Source: an uncultured Bacteroidales bacterium (GTDB taxonomy: Bacteria; Bacteroidota; Bacteroidia; Bacteroidales; F082). From it: 13,106 bases of DNA. Of the stretch, positions 6,689 through 13,106 are shown piece after piece. The position numbers were made by a program, and so were the translations under genes. The stretch's first letter is position 1, and every line of letters begins with the position of its first letter. The DNA is taken from contig CALFIT010000051.1 of NCBI GenBank assembly GCA_937877465.1, positions 1-13,106 of the forward strand, read 5' to 3'. The notes beneath the pieces are model-generated. The model saw only the letters and a program-made list of their open reading frames with translations, was not told the origin of the DNA and did no database searches.

Positions 6689-9600
6689 ATGACTTTCAAG
6701 AGGTTAAACAACATCACAGGATGGGCGGCAGGCTTGATTGCCACCATCGTGTATTTCCTCACGCTGGAACCTACCGTGAGCTGGTGGGACTGTGGCGAGT
6801 ACATCTCAACGGCTTACAAACTGCAAGTGGGTCACCCACCCGGGGCACCTTTGTTCCAGATGATTGGGCGATTCTTCTCGCTCTTTGCCGGTGGCGACGT
6901 CACCAAAGTGGCCATGATGGTCAACGTGATGTCGGCCATTTGCAGTGGTCTCACTATCGTCTTCCTTTTCTGGACTATCACGATGATGGCACGCAAGGTG
7001 TGGATGAAAGAAGGCGAAGACGCGCCGTGGATTAATAAAATAGGTGTGTTGGTGGCCGGCTTCGTCGGCGCGGTGGCCTACACCTTCACCGAGTCGTTCT
7101 GGTTCAACGCCGTGGAGGGCGAGGTCTACGCCATGTCGTCGTTCTTCACCGCCGTCACCTTCTGGGCCATCCTGAAATGGGAGCAAGTGGCCGACGAGCC
7201 GACGAGTTACCGCTGGTTCATCTTCATCGCCTTCCTCATCGGACTCAGCATCGGCGTACACCTGCTCAACCTGCTGTGCGTGCCTGCCATCGTGTACGTG
7301 GTCTATTTCAAGAAGTGGAAAAAGACCTCTTTTGGCGGCTTCGTGTTGGCCGGCTTGGTATCGCTTGTCCTGCTGTGGTTCCTCAACATGTTCCTCGTGC
7401 CGCAGGTCATCAACCTTGCAGGCAAGACCGAGCTGTTCTTCGTCAACACGCTTGGTGCGCCGTTCAACCTCGGTTCCATCGTCTATTTCGCCATCATCAT
7501 CGGGCTGATCATCTGGGGGCTTTGGTACACCGCCAAGCGCAAGAAAGTGATTTGGAACACCGCCATCCTCTCCCTCATGTTCATCCTGATAGGCTATTCG
7601 TCGTTCTTCATGCTGATCATCAGGGCCAACACCAACACGCCCATCAACGAGAACGAGCCGAAGGAAGCCCTCTCGATGCTTTCCTACATCAACCGTGACC
7701 AATACGGCAGTTGGCCTTTGCTTTACGGTCCTTACTATAACGCGCCCGTTTCCGACCTGAAAGACGGCAACCCCGTTTACGTCAAGGACAAGGAAGCCGG
7801 CAAGTATGTCATGACCGACGACAACAAGCGCAGCCTGCCCGAATATCCGAGCGAATTGAAGACCTTCTTCCCGCGCATGTGGAGCACCCAAAGAGGCACC
7901 CACGCGCAGATGTACGAGAACTACCGCAAGAACGAAAACGGCGCCGTCGTCGGCACGCCCGTGCGCGTCAGAAACTACCGAGGCGAGACCGTCACCGTCA
8001 GCAAGCCCACCTTTGGGCAAAACCTGAAGTTCTTCATCAGCTACCAATGCAACTGGATGTATTGGCGCTATTTCCTATGGAACTTCGTAGGCCGCCAAAA
8101 CGACATCGAGAGCCAAGGCGAACTCGACCACGGCAACTGGATCAGCGGCATCAACGCCATCGACAGCGCACGTCTCGGCGACCAAAGCAACATCCCGGCC
8201 AGCTTGCAAAATCCAGGACGCACGACCTATTATTTCCTGCCCCTCATCCTTGGCCTCATCGGATTGTTCTGGTTGCTCAAGAAAGACTGGAAGCAGAGCT
8301 GGATCATCTTCCTGCTGTTCTTCATGACGGGCTTGGCCATCGTCATCTACCTCAACCAAACGCCCAACCAGCCCCGCGAGCGCGACTACAGCTACGCAGG
8401 CTCGTTCTACGCCTTCGCCATCTGGATTGGCTTCGGCGTGTTGGCCCTCATCGACTGGATCAACAAACTGACGAAGAAGGAGAACATGGTCACCGTGGTC
8501 GCCGTCGGCCTGATTTGCTTCTTGGCCGTGCCCTGCAACTTGGCCGCCAACGGTTGGGAAGAGCACAACCGTTCGGGCAAGACCTCGGCCCGCGACTGGG
8601 CACGCAACTACCTTGCACAGCTGCCGCCCAACTCGGTCATCTTCACCCGAGGCGACAACGACACCTTCCCCTTGTGGTACGTCCAAGAGGTGGAAGGCTT
8701 CCGCACCGACGTGCGCGTGTGCAACTACATGCTTTCGAGCGGCTATTGGTATGTCCACCAGATGGGCCGCAAGGTGTACGAATCGGAGCGCATGCCCCTC
8801 ACCTTGACCCCGAAGGAATACGACAACGGCATCAACGAGCAAATCCCCGTCGAGGAGGAAGAATACTTCAAGGGCAAGACGGTGGAGCTGAAGCAAGTCA
8901 TCGACTTCCTGCACAACCCGAAGGCCGTGAAACGCTACATGGGCACCTCCTATAACTATATCCCCTGCCGCAGCATGAAGCTCACCGTCGACAAGGAAGC
9001 CTGCTTGCGCAACGGCATCGTGCCCGAAAGCATGAAAGACCAGATCGTCGACGAAATTACATGGGAGATCAAGGACAACTGGATGTACAAGAACGCCATC
9101 ATGCTCCTCGACTTCATGGCCACCAACAACTGGGAACGCCCGGTTTACTTCACCTCGTTCAGCGACATGTCGAAGGTGTTGGGCATCGACAAGTACCTCC
9201 ACATGGAAGGCTTGGCCTACCGCTTTATCCCCGTTGAGGCCGAGGATTACTACAGAGGCGTTGGCGGCGTGTATCGCGACGGCAGCTTCGACCTGTTGGT
9301 CACCAAGGCCAACGAAGGCATCACCAACTGGGGCAGCATGAACGAGGAAGGCGTGGTGCCCGACCGCGAGAGCGTGCGCAACTCAAGCTATGCCCAGCAA
9401 GCCTATTCGCGTTTGGCGCAAGCCTTGGTCAACCACATGCAGTTCGACTCGGCAGTCCTCGTGATGGACAAGTTCCAGGAGTTCTTCCCCAACGACAAGT
9501 TCCCCGCCGAGATCCACACCTACCAGTTCCCTGAGATGTACTACATCTGCGGCGAGACCGACAAGGGCGACGCCTACCTGATGAAGCTCGTCGACAACTA

Positions 9601-9790
9601 CAGCGACAAGGTGAGGTACTACGGCAGCATGAAGCCCCGATTCAGGGACTACTTTGAGGACGACATCGACGAGGGCATGAGCCTGCTCAAGCACTTCGGC
9701 GACGTGGCCAAGAAATACGAACGCGCCGACCTCGCGCAACTGATTTCGGACCGCATGACGGAGTACCTGATGTCGTATTACGCCGAATAA
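6689..9790 (+). CDS. DUF2723 multi-spanning membrane protein, probable GT-C type glycosyltransferase
   Basis: The 1033-residue protein belongs to the DUF2723 family, common in Bacteroidota. A eukaryotic member, TMEM260, is a protein O-mannosyltransferase, so a lipid-linked sugar transferase acting on exported proteins is the likely role (inference). The N-terminus has a first membrane helix (about 8-27) and then the diagnostic SWWDCGEY at about 31-38, whose acidic residues sit where GT-C enzymes carry their catalytic Asp. EGEVYA follows at about 143-148. I count roughly eight hydrophobic helices before residue 311 and about four more between 510 and 620. Further family-like stretches are PRERDY (562-567) and GDNDTFPLWY (655-664). 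The C-terminal ~400 residues are soluble, and about 890-1000 looks TPR-like. The ATG at 6689 was chosen because it begins the usual MTFKRLNN-type start; the frame extends upstream to a TTG at 6638. It is monocistronic, between a -7 box and a terminator. The acceptor protein and sugar cannot be read from sequence. Confidence 0.9.
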   Translation: MTFKRLNNITGWAAGLIATIVYFLTLEPTVSWWDCGEYISTAYKLQVGHPPGAPLFQMIGRFFSLFAGGDVTKVAMMVNVMSAICSGLTIVFLFWTITMMARKVWMKEGEDAPWINKIGVLVAGFVGAVAYTFTESFWFNAVEGEVYAMSSFFTAVTFWAILKWEQVADEPTSYRWFIFIAFLIGLSIGVHLLNLLCVPAIVYVVYFKKWKKTSFGGFVLAGLVSLVLLWFLNMFLVPQVINLAGKTELFFVNTLGAPFNLGSIVYFAIIIGLIIWGLWYTAKRKKVIWNTAILSLMFILIGYSSFFMLIIRANTNTPINENEPKEALSMLSYINRDQYGSWPLLYGPYYNAPVSDLKDGNPVYVKDKEAGKYVMTDDNKRSLPEYPSELKTFFPRMWSTQRGTHAQMYENYRKNENGAVVGTPVRVRNYRGETVTVSKPTFGQNLKFFISYQCNWMYWRYFLWNFVGRQNDIESQGELDHGNWISGINAIDSARLGDQSNIPASLQNPGRTTYYFLPLILGLIGLFWLLKKDWKQSWIIFLLFFMTGLAIVIYLNQTPNQPRERDYSYAGSFYAFAIWIGFGVLALIDWINKLTKKENMVTVVAVGLICFLAVPCNLAANGWEEHNRSGKTSARDWARNYLAQLPPNSVIFTRGDNDTFPLWYVQEVEGFRTDVRVCNYMLSSGYWYVHQMGRKVYESERMPLTLTPKEYDNGINEQIPVEEEEYFKGKTVELKQVIDFLHNPKAVKRYMGTSYNYIPCRSMKLTVDKEACLRNGIVPESMKDQIVDEITWEIKDNWMYKNAIMLLDFMATNNWERPVYFTSFSDMSKVLGIDKYLHMEGLAYRFIPVEAEDYYRGVGGVYRDGSFDLLVTKANEGITNWGSMNEEGVVPDRESVRNSSYAQQAYSRLAQALVNHMQFDSAVLVMDKFQEFFPNDKFPAEIHTYQFPEMYYICGETDKGDAYLMKLVDNYSDKVRYYGSMKPRFRDYFEDDIDEGMSLLKHFGDVAKKYERADLAQLISDRMTEYLMSYYAE

Positions 9791-9807
9791 AAGCAAAGTC
9801 ATCAAAC

Positions 9808-9842
9808 AAAACCAGCGTCTGGAAATTCCGGACGCTGGTTTT
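9808..9842. terminator. Bidirectional intrinsic terminator between the DUF2723 gene and lgt
   Basis: The arms 9808-9822 and 9828-9842 pair over 15 positions (one wobble) around the loop AAATT. The stem starts with AAAA and ends with TTTT, so it gives a U-tailed hairpin in both directions. It lies 17 nt after the DUF2723 stop and 22 nt after the lgt stop on the other strand, and so serves both convergent genes. Confidence 0.88.
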
Positions 9843-9864
9843 CTTGTTGTGTCTATTTGTAGGT

Positions 9865-10776
9865 TTAGCTTTGCCGTTCTGTTTCCCTCCGCTGCACAAA
9901 ACTCCAAACAATCGCAGCAATGCCGATGACGACAAAGGGAACGCTGAGCCACTGACCCATGTCGAAGGTCATGCTCTTCTCAAACTCCACCTGCACGTTC
10001 TTCAGGAACTCGATGCCGATGCGCGAGCCGAAAATAATGACGAGGAAGGTGCCGAACATCAGGCCGGGCTGACGGTTGCCGAGGTCGCGCTTGTAGTACA
10101 TCCACAGCAGGATGCCCATCGCCACGAGGCAGAAGAAACCCTCGTAGAGTCCCGTCGGGTGGCAAGGCAGCCACTCACTGGGCGGACAGGGAGCGTCCCA
10201 CGAATTGCAAGCCGTGTAGTTGTCGAAGGTGCCGCAAAACTGCTCCGAGCCGCGCAAGAATACGAAGCCCCAAGGCAGCGAGGTGGGCGTGCCATAGATC
10301 TCGTGGTTGAACACATTGCCCAAGCGGATCAAAGCGCCTACGAGGCACACCGCCACCACGATGCGGTCGAGGATCCAGATGTAGGTGATGCGTTGTTTCT
10401 CGTCCTTCTTCTTCGGCGACTTGTTGTAGTTGCGCACATAGAGCCACAAGCCGATCAAGATGCCGATGGCACCGCCGTGGCTGGCCAAGCCGCCTTCCCA
10501 AACGGCCAACATCTTCAAGGGATTGGACAAGTAATAGTCAGGCTCGTAGAACAGGCAATGGCCGAGCCGCGCCCCGACAACGGTAAACAATAGCATGTAA
10601 ATCAGCAGTTTGTCCATCGAGTCGTCGGGCATGTGCTCGCGACGATAGATACGGCGCATGATGAAATAACCGATGAAGAAGCCCAAGGCCCACATGAGTC
10701 CATACCAACGGACATGGATGTTGCCGATGGAGAACAGGACGGGGTCGACGTTCCAAGTGATGTAGTTCAGTAGCAT
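9865..10776 (-). CDS. lgt: Phosphatidylglycerol--prolipoprotein diacylglyceryl transferase Lgt
   Basis: Lgt transfers diacylglycerol from phosphatidylglycerol to the lipobox cysteine of prolipoproteins, the first step of lipoprotein maturation in the inner membrane. The 303 residues have about seven hydrophobic helices. Visible family landmarks are the N-terminal IRWYGLM-type stretch (HVRWYGLMWA, about 21-30), GARLGH (68-73), the HGG motif at 100-102 (in ASHGGAIG), the signature region RLGNVFNHEIYG at 151-162, HPTGLYEG at 206-213, and the C-terminal MGQWLSVPF stretch. Unusually, the segment between the signature and HPT holds four cysteines (181, 190, 197, 205) in an insertion, and HPT is followed by Gly where Gln is usual. 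The ATG at 10776 gives the usual short N-terminus. The gene is divergent from the sigma-factor gene and convergent with the DUF2723 gene. No truncation is seen. Confidence 0.96.
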   Translation of the reverse strand: MLLNYITWNVDPVLFSIGNIHVRWYGLMWALGFFIGYFIMRRIYRREHMPDDSMDKLLIYMLLFTVVGARLGHCLFYEPDYYLSNPLKMLAVWEGGLASHGGAIGILIGLWLYVRNYNKSPKKKDEKQRITYIWILDRIVVAVCLVGALIRLGNVFNHEIYGTPTSLPWGFVFLRGSEQFCGTFDNYTACNSWDAPCPPSEWLPCHPTGLYEGFFCLVAMGILLWMYYKRDLGNRQPGLMFGTFLVIIFGSRIGIEFLKNVQVEFEKSMTFDMGQWLSVPFVVIGIAAIVWSFVQRRETERQS

Positions 10777-10793
10777 GGTTTTGAAATTTTGGG

Positions 10794-10801
10794 CAAAAGT
10801 A
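10794..10801 (-). promoter_or_regulatory. Probable -7 box for lgt
   Basis: On the minus strand TACTTTTG exactly matches TAnnTTTG, 17 nt upstream of the lgt start, implying a very short leader. No good TTTG lies about 19-20 nt upstream, where the sequence falls inside the promoter of the divergent sigma gene. Confidence 0.5.
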
Positions 10802-10813
10802 GGAATATTTTTC

Positions 10814-10844
10814 TTTGCGTTGTAACTTTTTCGCCCTATCTTCG
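10814..10844 (+). promoter_or_regulatory. Bacteroidota-type promoter for the sigma/anti-sigma pair
   Basis: TTTG at 10814-10817, exactly 19 nt, then TATCTTCG at 10837-10844 (7 of 8 to TAnnTTTG). Transcription would start near 10850, leaving a leader of roughly 9 nt before the ATG at 10859. This supports the ATG over an in-frame TTG at 10850. The match is to the housekeeping sigma consensus; I see no separate ECF-type site that would show autoregulation. Confidence 0.68.
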
Positions 10845-10858
10845 TATTATTGCAAACG

Positions 10859-11359
10859 ATGGACAGAAGTCAATTCAACCGATGCGTGGAGCAATACGCC
10901 GACCGGCTTTTCCGCTTCGCGTTCGCAAGCCTCCGCAACCGCGAGCAGGCCGAGGACGTGGTGCAGGAGAGCTTTGCCCGCGTTTGGGAAAAAGTGCAGA
11001 CCGTGGACTTTGCCAAGGCGAAGTCGTACCTCTTCACCACCGCCCACCACGCCATGATCGACGAAGTCCGTCACAACCAACGCAATGCGAGCATCGACGA
11101 CCACCCGACGGCCATCGAGCGGAGTGCGCCAAGCCCCTACCCCGACGTCAACGAGGTGCTACACAAGGCCTTGGCCACCTTGCCCGAAGCGCAACGCAGC
11201 GCGATACTTTTGCGCGACTACGAAGGCTACTCGTACCAGGAAATCGGCGACATCACGGGGATGAGCGAATCGCAAGTGAAGGTGAGCATCTTCCGCGCCC
11301 GCACCGCGTTGAAAAACAAACTGAAAAGCATCGACAACCTCATAGACACCGAGCCATGA
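10859..11359 (+). CDS. RNA polymerase sigma factor, ECF (sigma-70) subfamily
   Basis: This 166-residue protein has the minimal two-domain ECF architecture. Sigma region 2 (about 6-72) includes the core-binding and -10 recognition helices, with EDVVQESFARVWE and the SYLFTTAHHAMIDEVR stretch. Region 4 (about 98-153) is a helix-turn-helix with LPEAQRSAILLRDYEGYSYQEIGDITGMSESQVKVSIFRAR, which would bind the -35 element. There is no region 1 or 3 and no C-terminal extension. The ATG at 10859 is preferred to the TTG at 10850. Its stop overlaps the start of the next gene in an ATGA arrangement, a sign of translational coupling to the anti-sigma partner. Target genes are unknown. Absence of a susCD pair nearby makes a polysaccharide-utilisation role less obvious than an envelope or stress role (inference). 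Confidence 0.93.
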   Translation: MDRSQFNRCVEQYADRLFRFAFASLRNREQAEDVVQESFARVWEKVQTVDFAKAKSYLFTTAHHAMIDEVRHNQRNASIDDHPTAIERSAPSPYPDVNEVLHKALATLPEAQRSAILLRDYEGYSYQEIGDITGMSESQVKVSIFRARTALKNKLKSIDNLIDTEP

Positions 11360-12186
11360 ACATCACCAACGACAACTACGAAGCCTACCTCCTCGACTAC
11401 ATGGAAGGCAACCTCAGCCCCGAAGGGGCGGCACAACTGAAAGCCTTCGTCGCCGCACAAGGCATGGATTGGGACGAACTCATCGAGCCGTTGCCCCATC
11501 TCGAAGCACCCGACATCGCTTTCGAAGGCATGGAAAAGCTGAAACAAAAGCCCAAGGTCGTTCCGCTCTATGTCAAGATCGCGTCGGCGGCGGCAGCGGC
11601 AGGCTTGCTGCTCACCGTCACGCTGTGGCCCGAAAAGTCGCTGCCCAAGGTGGAGCCGATTGCCGAACTGCAACCGCTGAAGGCCAATTTGACCCTTGCG
11701 GAAACAATGCCTCGTATCCTGCCGAGAAGAAGCGTTCTATTTGTCAGTCCGCAACCGATTGAATCAAGCCCCATTGACAAACAAGAGCATCCAAAAGCCA
11801 TAGTTGAAAAGGCCGAGACTTTGGCTTTGGCCGAGTTGCCGCCATTGAAGCCAAAAGAGATTACCTCACCCGCCAATACCGGCTCCGAAATGGATTTGAA
11901 GATGGAGATGCTTCGCTATCGCATGGAAACGGATTGGGCTTTGGCCATGACAAACAACGCATTGGTTGAGGAGCAGGAACTGCCCACTTCCTTCATTGGC
12001 AGGGCCATCTATCGCTGGAGCGAAGGACGCTATGCGAGTGTCAACGACCTTGTGAACGCGGGATTGCACCGCACCAAACAGGAAATCGCCATCGTCACCA
12101 CCGAGATGGCCATGGAAGCGCAGCAACGGGCCGAGGAAAACATTGCCGACGCTCGTGAATATTGGAAATCGAAAAGAGAAGAATAA
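11356..12186 (+). CDS. Probable membrane-anchored anti-sigma factor
   Basis: The 276-residue product is encoded immediately after the ECF sigma gene, with a 4-nt overlap (ATGA). The N-terminal ~65 residues, NYEAYLLDYMEGNLSPE and onward, resemble the short cytoplasmic domain of Bacteroidales anti-sigma proteins. One membrane helix lies at about 68-92 (VPLYVKIASAAAAAGLLLTV then Pro). The remaining ~185 residues would be periplasmic: a Pro/Glu-rich linker (to about 180), then a helical segment (about 180-276) rich in Ala, Glu and Met. No zinc-binding HxxxCxxC motif is seen, so it is not a ZAS-type anti-sigma. It should hold the sigma factor until a periplasmic signal arrives. Identification rests mainly on position, topology and the N-terminus; no enzyme domain is visible in the C-terminal part. 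The ATG at 11356 is the natural start; the frame itself is open much further upstream, inside the sigma gene. Confidence 0.75.
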   Translation: MNITNDNYEAYLLDYMEGNLSPEGAAQLKAFVAAQGMDWDELIEPLPHLEAPDIAFEGMEKLKQKPKVVPLYVKIASAAAAAGLLLTVTLWPEKSLPKVEPIAELQPLKANLTLAETMPRILPRRSVLFVSPQPIESSPIDKQEHPKAIVEKAETLALAELPPLKPKEITSPANTGSEMDLKMEMLRYRMETDWALAMTNNALVEEQELPTSFIGRAIYRWSEGRYASVNDLVNAGLHRTKQEIAIVTTEMAMEAQQRAEENIADAREYWKSKREE

Positions 12187-12197
12187 GACTGTTCAAA

Positions 12198-12304
12198 CGC
12201 AGAATACGCAGAACTTTGGAAATTCGTTCTGCGTATTCCGCGATTTAACTTCGTTGAATCTTCGATTTCTGCGTGAAACAAAGCACTACGTTTCTGCGTG
12301 GAAA
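12198..12304. repeat. Intergenic repeat element with hairpin and repeated TTCTGCGT words
   Basis: The 118-nt gap between the convergent anti-sigma and OMP genes is filled by this element. The arms 12198-12214 and 12226-12242 pair over 17 positions with one mismatch around an 11-nt loop. The core of 12 bp (AATACGCAGAAC / GTTCTGCGTATT) is perfect. Two further direct copies follow: TTTCTGCGTGAAA at 12266-12278 and TTTCTGCGTGGAAA at 12291-12304. The word TTCTGCGT therefore occurs three times forward and once inverted. The hairpin may end transcription from one or both genes, but lacks a T tract. The arrangement looks more like a dispersed palindromic (REP-like) element. Confidence 0.72.
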
Positions 12305-13106
12305 TCAGAAATTGACGCTGAAGCCAAGCATGAGCGGATGGGCCTTGGCCGCCTCTCTGTTGGCCGCCTCTTTGCCCTTGACGAAAGTAGGGACAAGAGC
12401 ATAATTGGCAAAGAAGCCCACGTCCTCGCCACCAATGCGTAGCGAAGCATCGCATTTGAACAGGTTCGTCAGGTAGTTGGAATAGCTCTTCCTGTTTTCG
12501 CCGTCGCCATATTTGATTCTGTTCCAAGCGGCCAAACGGATGCCTCCCGTCACGCCCAAGTCGATGTACATGTGGCGCGTAGGCTTCACCTCTATCATCA
12601 GCGGGACCTGGGCATAGAGCACGCCGAACTTGCTGTTTTTCACGGGGCGGTCGTCGGGCAGCAACTCGTTGACCAACTCATCGCCCTCCACCGTCATCTT
12701 AACCGAATTCTTCCAGCTATAATTGTTCCAGCCAATGCCGACACCCGTAAACATACCCACAGTGTGTTTCTTATTGAACGCGATGCCGACATCAGCGATG
12801 TTGAAGCCGAAATACCAGCTGCGGAGCGGACGGATGGCCATCGACTCGTTTGGTCCCGTGAAAGTATTCATGTTTGAAGGGTCGATGAACATGTTCAAGC
12901 CCGCCTCGAAGCCGTTCCAATGAGAATTGAGGAGCAAACCTCTTTCACGTTGTATGGGTTTCCAGCTATTGGAATAAGACGAATCACCTGTTACCACCCT
13001 GCCCGAGCCATAGACGGATACGTTGATATCGTCGCACTGTAGAGACTGAACCCTCAAATCACCTGAGCCATACATGTCGGCATAAAGCACCTTGCAGTGT
13101 CCGCTG
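12305..13106 (-). CDS. DUF2807 (head GIN) / outer-membrane beta-barrel protein, N-terminus beyond the window
   Basis: The frame is open to the right edge, so at least 267 C-terminal residues are seen and the start is missing. The internal GTG at 13090 should not be taken as the start. The first visible ~40 residues contain two GSG repeats (YGSGDLRVQSLQCDDINVSV then YGSGRVV), the pattern of the DUF2807 beta-helix found in putative autotransporter adhesins of Bacteroidota. After a linker comes an alternating hydrophobic/polar region of about 200 residues, with strands such as FEAGLNMF, WYFGFNIADVGIAF, TVGMFTGVGIGWNNYSW, VPLMIEV and MYIDLGVTGGIRLAAW. It ends in GFSVNF with a C-terminal Phe, typical of the beta-signal of outer-membrane barrels (PorT/OmpW-like). 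It probably resides in the outer membrane with the GIN domain exposed on one side. Its role is unknown. It converges on the sigma/anti-sigma pair, so any regulatory link is only positional. Confidence 0.8.
   Translation of the reverse strand, partial: SGHCKVLYADMYGSGDLRVQSLQCDDINVSVYGSGRVVTGDSSYSNSWKPIQRERGLLLNSHWNGFEAGLNMFIDPSNMNTFTGPNESMAIRPLRSWYFGFNIADVGIAFNKKHTVGMFTGVGIGWNNYSWKNSVKMTVEGDELVNELLPDDRPVKNSKFGVLYAQVPLMIEVKPTRHMYIDLGVTGGIRLAAWNRIKYGDGENRKSYSNYLTNLFKCDASLRIGGEDVGFFANYALVPTFVKGKEAANREAAKAHPLMLGFSVNF

Noticed and set aside
6806..9202. Minus-strand open frames of 413 and 375 codons antisense to the DUF2723 gene
   Set aside because: Shadow frames of a GC-rich gene with composition dictated by the other strand; no recognisable protein features.
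10789..11355. Upstream extension of the anti-sigma frame into the sigma gene
   Set aside because: The extension is out of frame with the well-supported sigma factor and encodes Arg/Pro-rich shadow sequence; the ATG at 11356 overlapping the sigma stop is the natural start.
13088..13090. GTG at 13090 as the start of the outer-membrane protein
   Set aside because: The frame remains open to the window edge and the GSG repeat already begins just after this codon, so the real start lies to the right of the window.
1..13106. CRISPR array, toxin-antitoxin, retron or other defence system
   Set aside because: No regularly spaced repeats, reverse transcriptase, nuclease or toxin-like small gene pairs were seen; the only repeats are the 15-bp pair at 5836 and the TTCTGCGT element at 12198.

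Overview
Nearly all of the window (about position 1641 to the right edge) reads as chromosome of a fairly GC-rich bacterium of the phylum Bacteroidota, most likely order Bacteroidales. Evidence: the rimP-nusA-infB order, a DUF2723 membrane protein with the family's typical N-terminus, an Lgt of the Bacteroidota type, an ECF sigma gene overlapping a short-cytoplasmic-domain anti-sigma gene, a DUF2807/outer-membrane-barrel gene, and promoters of the Bacteroidota type (TTTG, about 19 nt, TAnnTTTG) with no Shine-Dalgarno sites. I cannot name the genus.

The first ~1640 bases are different DNA: AT-rich (spot-counted lines run from about 13 to 38 % G+C, against about 60 % to the right), carrying one open frame for a Lys/Asn/Glu/Asp/Ser-rich low-complexity protein with short Asn runs and nuclear-localisation-like basic patches. 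It looks like a gene of an AT-rich eukaryote; an anaerobic gut fungus or another gut protist is my guess. It is joined head-on to the 3' end of infB at about 1640/1641. Both frames are cut there: infB loses its last ~30 codons and ends in nonsense, and the low-complexity frame runs 11 codons into antisense infB. Because infB is essential and its C-terminus is conserved, a chimeric read or contig is the simplest explanation. Rearrangement in a living genome is possible but less likely.

Layout from left to right. 1-1640: AT-rich foreign segment. 1641-6328 (minus strand): rimP -> nusA -> infB, a translation/transcription operon (30S maturation, transcription elongation and termination, initiation factor 2), with a 15-bp tandem repeat between rimP and nusA. 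6365-6535 (minus): tRNA-Gln(TTG) with its own promoter and terminator. 6626-9842 (plus): a large DUF2723 multi-spanning membrane protein with promoter and terminator. 9865-10801 (minus): lgt, sharing that bidirectional terminator. 10814-12186 (plus): an ECF sigma factor and its overlapping anti-sigma partner, divergent from lgt with interleaved promoters. 12198-12304: a convergent intergenic element with a strong inverted repeat and repeated TTCTGCGT words. 12305 to the edge (minus): C-terminal part of a DUF2807 (head GIN) plus outer-membrane beta-barrel protein.

The bacterial part is mostly ordinary housekeeping and envelope biology (lipoprotein maturation, probable protein glycosylation, an envelope-type sigma/anti-sigma switch, an OM protein). 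I do not see a new defence or mobile system. The points most worth checking are the chimeric junction, the intergenic repeat elements, a cysteine-rich insertion in Lgt and an Ala in the G5 motif of IF2.
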